NCBI RefSeq assembly: GCF_030272615.1
Contig: NC_081406.1
Location: 263,342,624 to 263,406,623, forward strand
Source of the DNA: Cryptomeria japonica
Taxonomy: Eukaryota; Streptophyta; Pinopsida; Cupressales; Cupressaceae
Direction: 5' to 3'
Length of the DNA: 64,000 bases
The notes under the pieces: generated by a model
Seen by the model: the letters and a program-made list of their open reading frames with translations, nothing else
The model's database searches: none
Told to the model about the DNA's origin: nothing
Position numbers and translations under genes: made by a program
Shown: positions 11,930-23,825 of the stretch, piece after piece
How the letters are laid out: each line of letters begins with the position of its first letter
Position numbering within the stretch: position 1 is the first letter of the stretch

Positions 11930-11941
11930 TGGTATCAGAGC
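11930..11941 (+). other. Primer binding site of Copia 1 (initiator Met-tRNA)
   Basis: TGGTATCAGAGC starts 2 bp after the LTR end. It is the standard complement of the 3' end of plant initiator Met-tRNA, used to prime minus-strand DNA synthesis. Confidence 0.9.
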
Positions 11942-11992
11942 TTTGGACTCCGAAAGGAAAAGTTTAAAGGTACTTGAGGAAAAGATCCAAAG

Positions 11993-13000
11993 ATGTATAA
12001 GAGGGATGCACCAAAGCTGAACAAGTCGAGTTTCTCTACATGGCAGAAAAGGATGAAGCTGCACCTATCAGGAGTTGGAGAATATGTTGTATATTATTTG
12101 GAGAATGATTTTATCACACCGAGCACCTATCCATTGACTATGGAAGAGATAAAAGCAAATCAAGAACATATCCAAGCAATGATTGAAATAACATCTGCAT
12201 TGACCGATTAAGAGTTTAATGATCTAGAAGGCTGTAATGATGCAAAGGCAATGTGGGACAAGCTCATATCTGTGTATGGAGGAGATGAAGATGTTCAAAG
12301 AGCAAAAGTGGATAGTCTAAGAGGACAACTTGAATCTATGAGGATGAATGAAGGTGAGAACATAACCCAGTACAATACAAGACTAAAGGAGATTGTCAAT
12401 CAAATCAAAGGAGCAGGTGGAACTATTGAAGAAAAGGATATAACAAGTAAGTTGTTAAGAACCCTTCTATCGACTTATGCAATCCGAGTCTCTGCAATCA
12501 ATGAATTGAGGTCTGTACCTAATATGCCAGTTTCTTTAGATGCTACTATTGGTAAGCTACATGCATTTGAGTTAAGTAACTTTGATAACAGTGGGTCATC
12601 GGTAAATAAAGTTGAATCTGCATTTAGTTCTTGTCATATTGGTGAATCTGATGATTATAATGATAGAATGAATAAGTACACTAAAGGGGATCACAGTGGA
12701 GCAAGTGAAAGATTTCATAAGAACATGGAGGAAGTACACAAACTGTATGAGGAAATCAGAAAGCAAGAAGAGTTTGAAGCACTATTAGCCAAAAGGTTAC
12801 CGAGAGGCAAAGGTAAGTATAAAGGAAAACTACCTTTGAAATGTTTCAATTGTGATAAGATAGGACATATGGCTTCTAACTATCCTGACAAAGATTCTAC
12901 TGAAAAAAGAGATTACCGAGATGATAGACAGAAGGATAATCATTACAGAGGACACCGAGACTTCAAAAGAAGAGATAGAAAGTCATGCTTAATAGCCGAT
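11993..13000 (+). pseudogene. Copia 1 gag (nucleocapsid/capsid part of gag-pol)
   Basis: The ATG at 11993 is the first after the primer site and opens RDAPKLNKSSFSTWQKRM, the start typical of Copia Gag. A TAA at 12209-12211 breaks it after 72 codons. The same phase resumes with W..L...YGG, GENITQY and LRTLL, the conserved capsid region (retrotransposon gag UBN2-type). A zinc knuckle at residues about 284-297 reads CFNCDKIGHMASNY. The last Cys is Tyr here, whereas Copia 2 keeps Cys. The protein would package genomic RNA into virus-like particles. It is inactive because of the stop and the lost zinc ligand. Confidence 0.9.
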
Positions 13001-14566
13001 GAGGAATCCAATGATGATAAATCAGATGAAACTGATACAGAGGAAGTGGTTTATGTGGCTATCAAAGATGGATTAGATGAAGAAAGGTATGAAGAAAAAG
13101 TCCTTATATCTCACATAAATACTAATGATTCTTGGATCATAGACAGTGGATGCTCACATCACATGACAGGTGATAAACACAAGTTTGTTATGTTAGAAGA
13201 CTATGATGGAGGCTATGTAAGATTTGGTAATGATGCACCATGTCCAGTAAGAGGTAAAGGATCCATAACACTTCTTGACAATGCAAGATGCAATGATGTT
13301 TATTGGGTTGAAGGTTTGAAATACAATTTGTTGAGTGTAGCACAGCTAAACAATACAGGATACCGAATATAATTTTAGAAAGGAATTGTCAAAGTTCATG
13401 ACAAGCATGGAAAGTTAGCTGCTACTGGAACACAAACAAAAGGTAACACATTTCACCTTGACTCAACTCGAAATAAATGTTTGTATGCAAAGATAGATGA
13501 TACCTGGTTATGGCATAAAAGGTTTTGTCATGTAAATTTTGATAATATGATCAAAACAAGCAAGAAGCACCGAGTAAGAGGTCTACTGAGTTTGGAAAAA
13601 CCTGAGAATGCTATGTGCTGAGGATGCCAGATGGGTAAAATGACAAGGTCAAGCTTTACAAGTAAGTCTTACACTTCTAAGGGAATTTTAGATCTTGTGC
13701 ACACTGATCTTTGTGGTCCTATGAAAGTTCAAAGTTATTATGGTGATAAATACTTTATATTATTTGTGGATGATTACTTAAGGATGATGTCAGTAATGTT
13801 TTTAAAAGAAAAATCTGAAGCTTTTCAAATGTTTAAATGGTACAAGGCAAGAGTTGAAAATGAAACAGGAAGACAACTGAAATGTCTTAGATCAGATAGA
13901 GGAGGAGAGTTCACTTCTGATGAGTTCAACTTATTCTGCAATGATCATGGTATAAAAAGACAAGTCTTTGCGCCAAGAACTCCACAACAAAATGGAATAG
14001 TTGAGAGAAGAAATAGATCTATTGTGGATTGTGCCAGAACCCTGATGATTGAAAAGAAAGTGCCACAAATATTTTGGAGAGAAGCAATAAGCACTGCAGT
14101 TTACACCCTGAACCGAGTACAACTAAAGAAAGGTACTTTGAAGACACCATATGAAATATGGTATGACAAGAAACCTAATGTAAGTTATTTTAAAATCTTT
14201 GGAAGTAGATGCTATGTACACAAGGATGATAGAAATGGCAAGTTTGATCAGAAAAGTGAAGAAGGAACATTTCTTGGTTATTCTTCTAGAAGTAAAGCAT
14301 TTAAATGTCTGATCAAATCATCTAACAAAATAGTAGAAAGTGCAAATGTGAAAATTGATGAATTTGCAGAAAGAAATGATGAAGGAAATTCGAAGGAACC
14401 AAAAGATTATGATGAATTTGTCTATGTTCAACCGACAAGTCCTACCGAGAAACCTGCAAAAGGAAATGAAGAAAATATCCAGTTACCGAGTGATGAAGAA
14501 GAACATACAGAGCCTACTAAGCTTGTATTAGCCAAATATGTCAGAAGACATCATGCACCAAGTTAG
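13001..14566 (+). pseudogene. Copia 1 protease and integrase (pol, N-terminal half)
   Basis: The protease active site is WIIDSGCSHHMTGD, catalytic Asp at residue about 384. Stops at 13370 (TAA) and 13376 (TAG) follow. The pre-integrase zinc motif comes next: WLWHKRFCH and then NAMC-stop-GC at 13611-13627, with TGA replacing a codon between the Cys residues. The integrase core keeps all three catalytic acids in spacing D-62-D-35-E: Asp572 in HTDLCGP, Asp635 in SDRGGEF, Glu671 in NGIVERRN. TAG at 14564-14566 ends this open part. The phase is that of gag throughout. Together these would mature the polyprotein and insert cDNA into the genome. Confidence 0.93.
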
Positions 14567-16177
14567 ATTATAGGAGATAAGGATGATCCAGTGATGACAA
14601 GGAACAAACTGAGATAGAACACATGTCTGATATCTGAATTTGAACCGAGAATAGTGAAAGAGGCATTTAACAGTGAAGATTGGATAAATGCTATGACAGA
14701 AGAGATTGATCAGATCAAGAAGAATGACACATGGACACAGGTCCCAAGACCGAAGGACAAAAATGTAATCGGTACAAAATGGATTTTCAGAAACAAGCTG
14801 AATGAAAAAGGAGAGGTCATTCGAAATAAAGCAAGATTAGTTTGCAAAGGTTATGCCCAAGAAGAAGGAATTGATTATGGTGAAACTTTTGCACCTGTAG
14901 CAAGACTTGAAGGAGTAAGAACATTGTTGGCATATACTGCTTACAAGAATTTCAAGGTATATCAAATGGATGTCAAATCTGCATTTCTGAATGGTATATT
15001 AGAAGAAGAAGTTTTTATTGAACAACCTAAAGGATTTGCTGAAGACAATAATAAAGATCAGGTATGTAAATTGAACAAAGCTTTATATGGTCTGAAATAA
15101 GCATCGAGAGCATGGTATGAAAGATTGCACTCTTATTTAATCAAGATTGGTTTTATAAGAACAAGTGAAAACAACAATATTTACATGAAGAATGATGAAA
15201 ATGGAATACTGATCTCAGCCATATTTGTTGATGATATTATATTTTGTGGGAATGACTCTCTATGTAAGAACTTTGGAAATGAAATGAGCAAAGAATTTGA
15301 GATGTCATTAATCGGTGAGATAAAGTATTTTATAGGTTTACAGATACTGCAAATGAAAGATGAGATTTTCATTACTCAATCCAAGTACATAAAGGAAATC
15401 TTAAAGAAATTTGGAATGGAGGATTCAAAACCAGTAAGTACTCCTATGACTACCAATTGTAAACTATCAAAGAATGATGAATCTGCATTTGTTGATGAGA
15501 CACTTTACCGATCCATGATTGGAAAGTGGCAATATGTTGTTCACAGTAGGCCAGACATAGCACATGCAGTAGGTATAGTTGCAAGATTCTCTGCAGATCC
15601 TAAGGAAACACACATGACAACAATCAAGAGAATTTTTAGATACTTGAAAGGCATTGAGGATTATGGCTTAGTATATCAGAAAAGGAATGATTTTGATTTA
15701 AAAGTTTATATTGATGCTGATTGGGCAAGCAACATTGATGACAGAAAAATCACAAGTGGAGGAGCTTTCTTTTTAGGAGAAAGACTAGTGAGTTGGCTTA
15801 GCAAGAAACAAGGATGTGTTTCATAGTCAACAAAAGAAGTTGAATACGTTGCTACAACATTAAATTGTACCAACATAGCATGGATCAAACAACTACTGGA
15901 AGGTATAAATGAGAAAGTTATCGAGCCAGTAACTATATTTTGTGACAATACTAGTGCCATTAACATTTCAAAGAATCATGTTATGCACTCTAAGACAAAG
16001 CACATCTCTATCAAATATCATTATCTTAGAGAAGAAGCTCAAGAGAAGAAAGTGGTGTTGGAGTATGTTAGCACAAAGGAACAAATAGCAGATATCTTCA
16101 CCAAGCCACTACCAAGGGACACTTTTGAGTATCTCAGAGGTAAGTTAGGGGTCCTACCCCTATCTTCTACTCACTGA
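14567..16177 (+). pseudogene. Copia 1 reverse transcriptase and RNase H (pol, C-terminal half)
   Basis: After a TAG at 14615-14617 the frame gives RT landmarks [40 protein letters not shown] and catalytic FVDDII (Asp pair at residues about 1080-1081, bases 15230-15235). TAA at 15098-15100 cuts the RT between LYGL and AW. RNase H follows with DADWA near 15715, SKKQGCVS, a TAG at 15824-15826, and the closing TKHISIKYHYLRE and IADIFTKPL motifs. The frame ends at 16177. The two domains would copy genomic RNA to DNA. Most stops look like single C-to-T changes when compared with Copia 2. Confidence 0.93.
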
Positions 16178-16580
16178 CTGAGTTCAGTGAAAGCATCAAT
16201 TCGATGACTCTACAAAATATCTTTTAGAAGTTGATGCCGATTTACACACTTTAGGATGTTTTCTAAAGGTGTACAGGAAATAATACATGGAACAGGAATT
16301 GAAGACACAAATGCTCTGACTGAGACTAAAGTTGACACATAACAACAGAAAATCACTTCATACAGGAAGAAATTATGTTTTAGTTCTTTACTTTTTGGCA
16401 TTGTTGTCAAAGGGGGAGAAGACTGAGGAAAAAGCAAGACTGGAGAAGAGGAGAAGACTAATGTATGGGGGAGAATTCTGATGACAGAAGGAGAGCATTT
16501 CAGCATTTCAAAATCTCACAACAATCCGAATCAATTAGGTCAAATCAATTGGTTTTGCCATCAATGCCAAAGGGGGAGAT
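16178..16580 (+). other. Copia 1 3' untranslated region and polypurine tract
   Basis: Non-coding DNA between the end of gag-pol and the 3' LTR. Several 'aagggggaga' runs occur (near 16411, 16467 and 16570). The one at 16569-16579 abuts the 3' LTR and is the likely plus-strand primer. Confidence 0.8.
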
Positions 16581-18112
16581 TGTTGGCATTTGGCATTATA
16601 ACAAACAAGGAGAGATTGTTTCCATTTCAATAAGGATATTGAGAAGGTTGTTGATGATTATGGATATAACTGATTAAGGATGTTTACTGTCTTAATATTA
16701 TTATTTTGTCATTGATGTCAAGAAATTGATTTTCTATTCAGTATGATGTTGCCATATCTTGAGAAGTATGATTTGATGAGTATAAAGATGTCGGTAAAAG
16801 ACACAGAAAGAATATGATGAATAAGGGGAGAAATAAGTTATTCAATGGGCAACTATTACCAAGCTAGACAATGATGAGATCATGATGATTAGATTGTTTT
16901 GATATCCTATATATGTTATTGATTGAAAGGTTAATACTATACTATGTTACCAAGCAAAGAACCTAGTCAGTAAACCCTAAGGAACCTAGTCGGTAAACCC
17001 TAAGGTTATTGCTATCGGTTAATGAAGGCAAAATGTCTACCGAGTGAAGTTTAGTATTTACCGAGTTGCAACCGAGTAATAACAAAATACATTAAATGAT
17101 TACATGCATTATTTAATGAAGGAAGCTGATGAGCTAGCTATGATTAAATGATTGGTATGTCATGAATGAAGTTTGTTAAAGAATCTATGGCAAAGGAAAA
17201 TCGGTAGGAAGATCTACAACTTAGATTGAACCGCAATACCCTAGCACAAGTTCCAAGAAATGTATGCAAGTTCTGAGGCAGGGTAAAATGTTTTCAGATC
17301 AAAGGATACATTGAACCTGGACAAAGTTTGAAGATCTGATGGCTATGATTGATCATGGGAAATGTGATCAAGGAGATTAAGCGGTTGGCGAATTGTTTAT
17401 AAATAGGGAACTGTTGATAAACAATGTATGCGGGCAAGTGTATGGATAGGGATGCTACATAGTGATTACCGAGCACAGAAGCTTGAAGATCTGTTTTGAA
17501 TAACAGAGTATAGAGCCCAACAGATGGACAAGATTAGTTCTATGTCTATATTGTATTGAGCAAATAAGAATCCACTTTAGCATTTTAGATGTGAATTTGC
17601 AGATAGATTTTTATTACTGTTATTTAGTGAAGTGACAGAAAATCTCTTAACCGAGTGGACTTAACCGTCTTATTTGTAAAACCCTCTAGCAAGGTGACAT
17701 TCTGATTGAGTGTTTGAAATCCTTTAACAAGGTCACTTCTAACAAGGTGAAGATCCTAACAGATCTGAGGGAAATCCCTTAACCGGGTCACATCTAGCAA
17801 TGTGTTTTGTAATCTTTAACAGGATTTGCTTTTAACCGAGCATACTCTAGAAGAGTATATTTCTTAGTGGGTCCGAAATCCCACAGTGGTTTTTCCCTAT
17901 TTGGGTTTCCACATTAAATCTGGTATTATGAGTGTTATGATGTTTATATGCTTTTGAGTTTGCATGTTTAGCAGTTTTGGTTATATTACTGAAGTATATG
18001 TTACTGAGGTTGAATATGATGTCATTATGGAAGATTAAGTTTGTATGATTCAACCCCCCTCTCATCTTATTAGCTTGGCATTTGTACTTATCTTTAAGTA
18101 TCAGAACTATCA
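16581..18112 (+). repeat. 3' LTR of Copia 1
   Basis: 1,532 bp, TGTTGGCATT...ACTATCA, homologous over its full length to the 5' LTR. It retains the 15 bp deleted from the 5' copy (17356-17370, between GATCA repeats). The TATA box is at 17398-17406. TTAAA follows directly. Confidence 0.95.
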
Positions 18113-18407
18113 TTAAATTAATATCCCACTCAAAAATCCCAATAAAATAATATTTAAATTTTCAAAATAAAACATATATTTAATATTTATTTTCCAGCTC
18201 ACAATTTATCCTTCCACCAAATAACAATTAAAAATTAAAACAATTAACAATAATATAAATATATTTATTACTAAGAATAAGAGCACTTTAAAATATTAAA
18301 TTAGTTAATTATTAATATGAATATCCCACATAGGTTATTTTTATATTAATAACTTAATACATATAAAATACCACTACAAAACTAATTAGACCCCAGCATT
18401 AAGAAAT
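18113..18407. other. AT-rich spacer between insertions
   Basis: Begins with the TTAAA duplication of Copia 1 and runs into the LINE target site. AT-rich with no reading frame. It is probably the continuation of the 7460-10402 sequence before Copia 1 inserted. Confidence 0.55.
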
Positions 18408-18425
18408 AACATTTGAGCAATAAAC
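18408..18425. repeat. Target-site duplication of LINE-B, left
   Basis: The 18-bp sequence aacatttgagcaataaac recurs at 33424-33441 with one mismatch (c to a), flanking the LINE. Confidence 0.85.
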
Positions 18426-18911
18426 TTACCATCCATATAAGATTCTGGATAAGAAGGAGCTTCGGACATGATGAGCTCTACGCAAGCAAGGTGGCTTCGA
18501 GTGGGAAATTTTTTCAAATTTCATGGCGAAAGACTCACCAGGTTTGGTCAGGTGCTCAACAAAGATGGTAGAGGCTCAATGGGAGACAAAAAATAGTTTT
18601 TGATTGGTTCAGGTCTAATATCTAACTCTTCCACTTGGTCGAACAATATCCCTTTGAGATCAATTAGAATAGATGGTAATAGTGAGAGGCCTGGGGTTTG
18701 GAGGGGTCGTAGTGATTTTGGATTCTTTTGAAACAATGGGACAAGACCTCATTGCTATCACCCTAGTGCTTGGCGTCCCCCGTGTTGGACTTGGGAGGGA
18801 CAAAATAAGGAAAACCCTCCTCGAAGACACGATGAGGCTGATCCTTTTGTGGGGTTTCGACCTGTACGATAGACGGGTAGGCGACTGTCGAAGGATTTTG
18901 GTTATGCCAGA
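18426..18911 (+). other. LINE-B 5' region
   Basis: About 490 bp between the target duplication and the ORF1 start. No coding similarity was recognised. It would hold the internal promoter in a functional LINE, but I cannot pick out a motif. Confidence 0.5.
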
Positions 18912-20477
18912 ATGTGGGCTCCTTGTGAAGGGGACAAGAAGAAGGTAGAAATGAAGATATGGGTTCCCAAGGAAAAGAAAAATACGGGAACCGCATCCAA
19001 GGTATGTTCTCAACCGCCTTCAAATAGCTCTCTAGTTATTAATATTGATCATTCGGGGTGGAATGATGTTGTCTACTGGCATAAGGAGAAAGGGTTTTTC
19101 TTCAAATGGGTCGGGGAATGGCTGGGCTTGGGGAGAGTGAAGCAATGGTGTGCTCAAAGTTGGAATTGCAAGGTAGAGATCAAACCTTTACCAAATGCTT
19201 TTTATTTGGCAATCTGTGAAACAAGGGTGGATAAGACATGGATTTTGCTGAATGGACCATATATGATGGGAGGAATGGGTTTTTTCCTTAATGAGTGGGA
19301 ACCCAACTTAAACCCACTTCAGGAGAAGATTGGAGAAGTCCCTATGTGGACAAGATTATATAATATTCCCTTTGAATTTTGGGATATGTATACTCTACAG
19401 GCCATTGGCAACAAATTGGGTAAATTTATTCAGGCTGCTGAAGGGGTTGAGAGTAAAGATTTCAGTTTGTATTATAGAATTTGTGTGAGAAGGAATATTT
19501 CAAACCCACTCCCCAAAGAGATTGAGTTGTGCACAAATGTGGGGGAGGTTGAAGAAATGGTTGAAAGGTACAACATTTGCAAATCCTTTGGGCATACTGA
19601 CCTAGAGTGTTATAAAGATGAGAAAGGTAAGTTAGGATTCTCTGAGGTGTATTTGAACAAGGTGATTGAGATGGCTTTGTGTAGGGAGGTAGTGTCTGAG
19701 GATAAAAAAGAGTTGGAGAGGGGTTTTGTGGCGACTCAGGAGGATTGCATGGGGAAACATTTTGGAGATAATGAGGAATGTAATCCTACGGGGTTTTTTT
19801 GTCGGGATGATGAATTACTGAGAGACCAATTTGGTCAGTCATTTATTGTTGGACAACAAGTGTAAGGTATTCCTAATAATGTAGAGAAGATTGTACATAC
19901 TCCTGTGGTTCCAACTAGTGGGAGGAAGTCAGTTTATGATTCATAGAAGAACCCCTCAGATGAGCCTATGCAAGTGAAACCAAACGAAAGGATACACGAA
20001 CAAATGATTACTGTGGATGTTATTCTTACCCCCACAAAAAACTCTTCAGTGCCAGAAAAAATAGTTTATACTCCTCTTGGTGACTTTTCACCACCACGGG
20101 CGGAAGGAAATCCCTCTAAGGGATTCAAGAACAAGATTTTGGATTCTTCGGTTATACTAGAGGAGGAGATTATGTGCAGAACCCTTTTTTAGAAGTAAGA
20201 TTATAAAGAAAGGAGTGGTGGGGTTCGTCCCTCGGCTGGGGGATGTGATAAGTTTTCTGAATCTAGGGCAATCTATGGAGGGGACAAATCTGGGAGCGAC
20301 TCTCTTCATGAAAAGCAAAAGAGAGCAAGGAGTGATGAAGACATTGAGGAGGATACAAAGAAGGAATTTTCATTTTCAGATGGAGAGGCTAGTGTAAATT
20401 TTGATGAAGAGGATATTTTGGAAAAAAGAACTATGAGCCAAACCTGCTCAAAGATTCAAAAAACCGTTGATTGGTGA
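18912..20477 (+). pseudogene. LINE-B ORF1 (DUF4283 / zinc-knuckle RNA-binding protein)
   Basis: The first open part (18912-19865, 317 aa) carries the DUF4283-like region of plant L1 ORF1: VEIKPLPNAFYLAIC, WILLNGPYMMGG, then MWTRLYNIPFEFW and AIGNKLGKFI. A zinc knuckle follows, YNICKSFGHTDLEC near 19570-19612. Its first Cys is Tyr, so it is probably defective. After stops at 19863, about 19945, 20190 and 20196 the same phase continues to TGA 20475-20477 with a Lys/Arg-rich KQKRARSDEDIEED segment that could act as a nuclear signal. ORF1 proteins bind LINE RNA and form the ribonucleoprotein. The stop is 111 bp from ORF2. Confidence 0.8.
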
Positions 20478-20588
20478 GAAGAAAAGAAGGGGGTGGATGT
20501 CAAATAGGCTTAGACTAGAAATGGCTGGTAGGACCAAAGGACAAAAGAACTATGATCCGGGAAGGGTATTAACCTTCCTAGGGGGGCA

Positions 20589-21846
20589 ATGAAGATCCTA
20601 TCTTGGAACGTCAGAGGCTACAATGCCTTTGATGAATGTCGCTTGATCAAGTAATGTCTTGATCATGAGCGATCGACTTAGTTTTTTTATAGGAAACAAA
20701 ATGCAAACGGTGGAATTTGAGTTATTGATTAGATAATGGAAGAAATGGAATGGTCTTTGTATTGATTCTGTGGGGGCTTTGGGAGGTTTGGCTGTCCTAG
20801 GCAATCCTCATAAGGGTTCGGTGTCCTCTATTGGCGGTGGCTCCAATTGGAAGCTCCTAAAATTCCAAGGGGTCGATCAAGATTTGGTGTTTTATTACAT
20901 CAATGTGTATGAATTTGTAAGTACCATCCACAAGAGAGAATTAGGGTGTACCCTTTCCAATGAAATCCAGAGGTTTGTTTCATCACTTATTTTTGTGGGA
21001 GGGATTTCAATGCCACAATATGTGCATCTGACAAGGTTGGGGGAGTTGGGGGCATCAAACAAATTCAGGTAGACTTTCAGAATTTTATTTTTGAAAATAA
21101 TATGGAGGAAATAGACCCTAGAAAAGAATGATTTACTTGGACTAATAGAAGGTTTGGCTTCTCCAATTTAGTTGAGTGATTAGATCAATTTTTGTGGTTG
21201 GTGCTTAGGAGTTGTGCCCCTTTGTCTTTGAGTCTTTCATTTTGTCTTACTTTGGTTCAGATCATTATACCATTTCCCTTCACATTCAAACTGATAACAT
21301 TCCAATTTGACCCCCCTTTAAATTTGAGATGATGGTTCAAAGAGCTGGACTTGTTGAACCTAATTGAATCCTGGTAGTATAATGCTTCAGTTGTGGCAGG
21401 TACACAGGCTTTTTGTTTTTTTAGAAACTTCAATTTGTGAAAGAAAATCTTAAGAAATGGAATAGGATTCATTTCAAGAATATTTTTTTGGACAAGGAGC
21501 ATATTGAGAAAGAGTTGGATAGTTTACATGAATCAGTCATTTAGAAAAGGGATGCATGATGTTGAATTTCTACAAGAGAAGAGCCTTTTGAAAGAATATT
21601 CTGAAATCTTGGCCAGAGAAGAACAATATTGGAAACAAAATTCAAGGGAAGGTTGGCTCAAGGCTAGGGATAGAAATACAAAATTCTTCCATGCTTCAGT
21701 GAAAGCCAGAAGATTTAGGAACAAAATTTTAGAGATTAAAGATCGGCATGGGAATTTGTTGTCCAAAAGGGAGGATATCAATAATGATGTAGTTCAACAT
21801 TTCTCTACACTTTTGAATTCAGATGAGAGAATTGTTAGGAACTTTG
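20589..21846 (+). pseudogene. LINE-B ORF2 part 1: endonuclease and linker
   Basis: The ATG at 20589 opens MKILSWNVRGYNAF, the standard beginning of the apurinic-type endonuclease of plant L1 ORF2. Later motifs include GRDFNATI with SDKVGG (the GDFN box) near 20998-21040, and FTWTNRRFG near 21131. From 21504 to 21846 an open stretch carries the linker typical of this family: EYSEILAREEQYWKQ, SREGWLKARDRNTKFFH. There are many stops and frameshifts in the first kilobase. The frame is cut at 21847 by Copia 2 and resumes at 29510. The endonuclease would nick target DNA to start target-primed reverse transcription. Confidence 0.85.
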
Positions 21847-21851
21847 ATGGT
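21847..21851. repeat. Target-site duplication of Copia 2, left (ATGGT)
   Basis: ATGGT before the element is repeated at 29505-29509, a perfect 5-bp duplication inside LINE-B ORF2. Confidence 0.95.
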
Positions 21852-23352
21852 TGATAGTTCTGATACTTAATATAAGTATAGATCCAATAGCCAACAAGGT
21901 GAGAGGGGGGGGGGGTGAATCATACAAACTTAATCATCCATAAAAACATCAGATTCAACCTCGGTAACATATATATCAGTCATATAACCAAAACTGTCAA
22001 ACATGCAAACTCAAAAGCATATGAACAATATAAACCTCATAACACCAGATTTAACGTGGAAACCCAAATAGGGAAAAACCACTGTGGGATTTTGGACCCA
22101 CTAAGAAATATACTCTTCTAGAGTATGGTTGGTTAAAAGCAAATCCTGTTAAAGATTACAAACACATTGCTAGATGTGACCCGGTTAAGGGATTTCCCTC
22201 AGATCTGTTAGGATATTCACTTTGTTAGAAGTGACCTTGTCAAAGGATTTCAAACACTCAATCAAAATGTCACCTTGTTAGAGGATTTACATATAAGACT
22301 ATTAAGTCTACTCGGTTAAGAGATTTCCTGTCACTTTCACAAAATAACAGTAATACAATCTATCTGCAACTTCACATCTAAAATACTAAAGCAGATTCCT
22401 ATTTGTTCAATAAAATCTAGACATAGAACTAATCTTGTCTATCTGCTGGGCATCAATACTTTGTTATTCTAATAGGTCTTCAAGCTTCTGTGCTCGGTTA
22501 TCACTATGTAGCATCCCTATGCATACACTTGCCCGCATACATTGTTTATCAATAGTTTCTTATTTATAAACAATATTCTAACCGCTTAATCTCCTTGATC
22601 ACATTTCCCATGATCAATCATAGCCATCAAATCTTCAATCTTGTCCAGGTTCATTGTATCTTTCGATCTGAAAATGTTTTACCCCGCCTTGGAACTTGCA
22701 CATTCACCTTGGAACTTGTGTTAGGGTAATGCGGTTCAATCTGAGCTGTAGATCTTCTTGCTGACTTTCCATTGCCTTAGATTCGTTAACAAACTTTGTC
22801 CATGACTTACCAATCATTGATCCACTCCAGCTCATCAACTTCTTTCATTAAATATCACATGTAAACATTAAATGCATTCTGTTATAGCTCGGTTACAACT
22901 CGGTGAATACTAAACTTCACTCGGTAGACATTCTATCTTAATTAACCGACTATGATAACCTTAGGGTTTATCGACTAGGTTCCTTAGTGTTTACCGACTA
23001 GGTTCCTTGCTTGATAACATAGTATAGTATTAACCTTTACATTTTACAACATATGTATGATGTTAAAACAATCTAAAACATCAAGATCTCATCATTGTCT
23101 AACTCGGTAGCAGTTGCCCATTGAATATCTTATCCCCTTATTCATCATGTTCTTTCCTATGTCTTTACCGACTACTTTATAATCTTCATATCATATTTCT
23201 CAAGATATGGCAACATCATACTGAATTAGAAAATCAATTTCTTGACATCAATGAAAAAATAATAATATCAAGATAGTAAAACATCTTTAATCAGTTATGT
23301 CCATAATCATCAACAACCTTCTCAATATCCTTATAATGTAATATTGCCAACA
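21852..23352 (-). repeat. 3' LTR of Copia 2
   Basis: 1,501 bp, bounded by TGATAGTTCT on the left (plus strand) and TGCCAACA on the right. It contains an 11-G run near 21905-21915. It keeps 57 bp (22357-22413) that are missing from the 5' LTR. A reverse-orientation TATA box lies at about 22559-22569. Confidence 0.95.
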
Positions 23353-23825
23353 ATCTCCCCCTTTGGCACTGATTTGATCTTTAAAAGATTCGGATTGCTG
23401 TGATTCTGAAATGCTAAAATGCTCTCCCCCATTCATTAGACTACTCTTTTGTTTTCAGTCTTCATTTCAACCTTCTCAGGTCTTCTCCCCCATTGGTAGG
23501 TCTTATCCTCCTTAGGTCTTCTCTCTGTTAGGTAGGTCTTCTCCCCATGGGGTAGGTCTTCTCCCCCTTTGACAACAATGCCAAAAAGAAAAAGAACTAA
23601 AACATAGTTTCTTTCTGTAAGAAGTTATTTCCCGCTGTTGTGAATCAACTGTGTCTCGGTCAGACCATTTGTTTACAATTCCTGTTCCTTGTATCATTCT
23701 CTGTATTATTCCGGTATTAATTCCAATACACTTTCAGAAAAACATTCTAAAGTGTATCACTCTAGCATCAACTCCCCAAAAGATATTCAATAGAGTCATT
23801 GAAGTGATGCTTTCACCGAACTCGG

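Larger units (their letters stand above)
10408..18112 (+). mobile_element. Full-length Ty1/Copia retrotransposon, element 1
   Basis: The element is 7,705 bp: 5' LTR 10408-11927, Met-tRNA primer site 11930-11941, one gag-pol frame 11993-16177, purine tract about 16569-16579, 3' LTR 16581-18112, and a perfect TTAAA target duplication. Domain order is gag, protease, integrase, RT, RNase H, which defines Copia. Gag-pol lies in one uninterrupted phase with eight nonsense codons and no frameshift. Copia element 2 belongs to the same family. I do not assign a lineage within Copia. Confidence 0.95.
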
